Shown here in pieces: positions 62,461-64,000 of a stretch of 64,000 nucleotides of DNA. The stretch is from Betaproteobacteria bacterium HGW-Betaproteobacteria-3 (lineage in GTDB: Bacteria > Pseudomonadota > Gammaproteobacteria > Burkholderiales > Burkholderiaceae_C), in the NCBI GenBank assembly GCA_002842205.1, contig PHCI01000012.1:41409-105408 (forward strand), read 5' to 3'. The notes beneath the pieces were generated by a model, which saw only the letters and a program-made list of their open reading frames with translations, ran no database searches and was not told the origin of the DNA. Each line of letters starts with the position of its first letter. Within the stretch, counting starts at the first letter, position 1. The position numbers and the translations under genes were made by a program.

Positions 62461-62553
62461 TCGCCTTCAAACGTATCACCGCGTTGGTTCACCTTGCCGT
62501 GCTACAGCACTGTCTGCGGCTCCCGCCTTGTTCTACGCTTGAATGCAAAACCG
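62461..62553 (-). repeat. 93-bp dispersed repeat, copy 2 (inverted relative to copy 1)
   Basis: Reverse complement of the element at 55957-56049 with only a few base changes. It ends 3 bp from the stop of the downstream GDSL-like gene. The pair frames about 6.4 kb containing uracil-DNA glycosylase through the first GDSL gene. Confidence 0.85.
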
Positions 62554-62555
62554 TA

Positions 62556-63542
62556 CTAAAACCGCAACCGCAGCAAATCAAACGCGCGCACGCCAAACTG
62601 GCGGTGCGCCTGCGGGCCGAAATAGATGCGGTCGGCAAAGGCGGTGGCGGTGTAGTCCACCCCCACCTGGATGGTCGCGGGGGTGCACAACGCGGAGTTG
62701 ACTTGCCCGGCCCCGGTGCCGATGCCCGCACCCGCATCAACCGAGTTGCACGCCACCGTGACGGCGTCGCGCAAGCCGAAGCTGCCGGGGCTGCGCGTCA
62801 GGTCATTGAAGAACGAGGCCCCGTCCACATACAGCACGTTGGCGCCCTGGTTGACGATGGTGACGAGCAGCGCCTCGTTGAACGAGCGCGGCTGGTTGTT
62901 GCCCGTGCTGCCCCGGAAGGACAGCTGGTCCATCAGGGCTTCCTGCCCGAGCTCGATCGCCCAGGGCGATCGGCCCATGCCGTAGACCCCGGTGGCCACG
63001 ATGAATTTGGCGCCGGCGTTGACCAGCCGGATGATCTGTGCGCCGTAGTCGCGCCCGGCCTGGTCCACATTGGCCCGCAGTTGGTCGTTGGTGAGGGCGC
63101 CGTTCAGAAACGCCCGCATTTCGGCGACCACGTCGCTCACACCCCCGCTGATCAGCACCAGGTCTTTCGGCCCGAAGGTGTCGGCGGCCAGAAAGGCGTC
63201 AATCTGCGCCGCCATGCTGCGGGCCGAACCGCCGGCGGCGTCCACCGGGTTGACGATGCGTGCATTGCCTTGCGCATAGCCCAGGCCCCCCACCGCCGCG
63301 GCGGTGATGGTTTGCCCATAACGGGCGGCCAGTTGCTCGACCCAGACGTTCACGCTGCCGTCGTTGACGGTGTAGCGCCGCCCGCCCACCTGGCCCAGAT
63401 CGCTCTGGCCATCACCAAACGCGAGGATGCGGCTGGGCACCAGCGCCGAGGCGATGGTGCTGGAGCCGCAGCCGGCCAGGGTGGCTGCCGCCGTTGCGCA
63501 GGCTGCCGTCAATACGCCACGGCGCGACCACAGGGTTGTCAT
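62556..63542 (-). CDS. GDSL-like exported protein with altered catalytic motifs
   Basis: A 328-aa exported protein with a signal peptide that may use Tat or the lipoprotein route (MTTLWSRRGVLTAACATAAA, then TLAGC). It belongs to the GDSL fold family, but the nucleophile motif reads FGDGQSDLG in place of FGDSxSD, block III reads ISGGVSDVV in place of GxND, and the last block lacks the DxxH Asp (YFGPQAHRQFG). It may therefore be catalytically inactive or use another residue. It is convergent with the intact GDSL gene. Confidence 0.85.
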   Translation of the reverse strand: MTTLWSRRGVLTAACATAAATLAGCGSSTIASALVPSRILAFGDGQSDLGQVGGRRYTVNDGSVNVWVEQLAARYGQTITAAAVGGLGYAQGNARIVNPVDAAGGSARSMAAQIDAFLAADTFGPKDLVLISGGVSDVVAEMRAFLNGALTNDQLRANVDQAGRDYGAQIIRLVNAGAKFIVATGVYGMGRSPWAIELGQEALMDQLSFRGSTGNNQPRSFNEALLVTIVNQGANVLYVDGASFFNDLTRSPGSFGLRDAVTVACNSVDAGAGIGTGAGQVNSALCTPATIQVGVDYTATAFADRIYFGPQAHRQFGVRAFDLLRLRF

Positions 63543-63666
63543 GTTGAAATCTCTCCAAAGTCCGGGGCGCGCGACAAAGCGTCAACGACTGGCCCTGACA
63601 GAATGGCCGCTAGTTTAACGGGGCCACGTCAAGCCGCTGTGAAGCCGCTGGCAAGGCCATGCACGC

Positions 63667-64000
63667 TCAGGCGGCGGCGGCGCGCTGCAGCCGGTCGCGC
63701 ACGCCGTCCCACTCGGGTTCGGCCGGCGGGGTTTCGACCCAGATCAGCCTGACGCCGGCCTCGTCAAAGCCCCGCAGCACGGCAAACAGCTGCTGGGCGG
63801 TGGCGGCCGCGTCGTCGGGCATGCGCCGCACGATGACCTGCGCGCTGGGCGCCTTGAGTGGCGCGCGCGCGTACACGGCCATGTGCGCGGCTTCGGGCCC
63901 CAGCACGTTCAGCGCCACCCGCAGCGCGCGCGCGTCCATCAGGCGCAGGCGCGCCGTGGGCGCGTAGTGCGCCTCCAGCGTGCCCGGCGCGCGCGGGGCC
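63667..64000 (-). CDS. L-threonylcarbamoyladenylate synthase (Sua5/YciO/YrdC), 3' part
   Basis: C-terminal end of a Sua5-type protein, cut by the window edge. The frame is open to the edge; just inside it reads PGTLEAHYAPTARLRL, matching the linker motif between the YrdC domain and the Sua5 domain, followed by a Sua5-like domain ending LIWVETPPAEPEWDGVRDRL. The enzyme makes threonylcarbamoyl-AMP, the substrate for TsaB/TsaD. Confidence 0.88.
   Translation of the reverse strand, partial: APRAPGTLEAHYAPTARLRLMDARALRVALNVLGPEAAHMAVYARAPLKAPSAQVIVRRMPDDAAATAQQLFAVLRGFDEAGVRLIWVETPPAEPEWDGVRDRLQRAAAA

Noticed and set aside
62430..63752. 440-codon plus-strand frame opposite the GDSL-like gene
   Set aside because: No family resemblance, composition typical of antisense shadow, and the minus-strand frame has a signal peptide and GDSL-fold pattern.

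Overview
This 64 kb window is from a high-GC purple betaproteobacterium, most likely a Burkholderiales member of the Comamonadaceae or a Rhodoferax/Rubrivivax-like lineage. It holds an almost complete photosynthesis gene cluster (about 7.46-53.6 kb) set between ordinary chromosomal genes. The lineage call rests on the betaproteobacterial gene order (puhABC-acsF-puhE, pufBALMC with a tetraheme PufC), the oxygen-dependent AcsF cyclase, and flanking genes and short repeats typical of Burkholderiales. No single gene names the genus.

Left flank (1-7.45 kb): the end of a ClC chloride channel, an MFS transporter, uvrA, and a fused 3-oxoacid CoA-transferase.

Photosynthesis cluster: (a) 7.46-11.73 kb, minus strand: bchG, a PucC-like BCH2 gene, bchP, tspO and a 96-aa membrane protein, read from one promoter. 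(b) 11.9-18.6 kb, a regulatory island: a PpsR paralogue without a recognition helix (ppsR1), a bacteriophytochrome without a kinase (bphP), and, convergent to them, ppaA/aerR-ppsR2-heme oxygenase. This links far-red light (biliverdin/BphP), oxygen/redox (PpsR) and B12/light (PpaA) to pigment gene expression. (c) 18.88-33.06 kb, plus strand: bchFNBHLM, lhaA, puhABC, acsF, puhE. (d) 44.23-33.30 kb, minus strand superoperon: crtE, crtF, bchCXYZ, pufB, a new 74-aa gene, pufA, pufL, pufM, pufC. (e) 44.37-46.88 kb: crtD, crtC. (f) 49.7-46.93 kb, minus: crtI, crtB and an overlooked 48-aa membrane protein. (g) 53.6-49.8 kb, minus: bchI, bchD, bchO. Together these make bacteriochlorophyll a from protoporphyrin IX, hydroxylated and methoxylated carotenoids of the spheroidene/spirilloxanthin series, the reaction centre (L, M, H, PufC) and LH1. 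bchE, bchJ, crtA and pucBA are not in the window.

Regulation: TGT-N12-ACA PpsR boxes, or one-base variants, precede bchG, bchF/ppaA, bchC, crtD/crtE, crtI and bchI. At several of them the box overlaps the -35 element, and the -10 element lies 6-8 nt before an ATG, so the mRNAs may be leaderless. Stem-loops lie between bchZ and pufB and between pufA and pufL.

Right flank (53.8-64 kb): a glutathione transferase, pyrF, a repeat-rich gap, tsaB-rimI-uracil-DNA glycosylase, an EamA permease, dacB, two GDSL-family proteins (one with a broken catalytic motif) and the end of a Sua5/TsaC gene. Short interspersed repeats occur here, two of them read as protein.

The most novel item is the 74-aa gene between pufB and pufA. 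It aligns without gaps to LH1 beta over all 49 residues but has lost both conserved histidines and gained a 25-residue tail.
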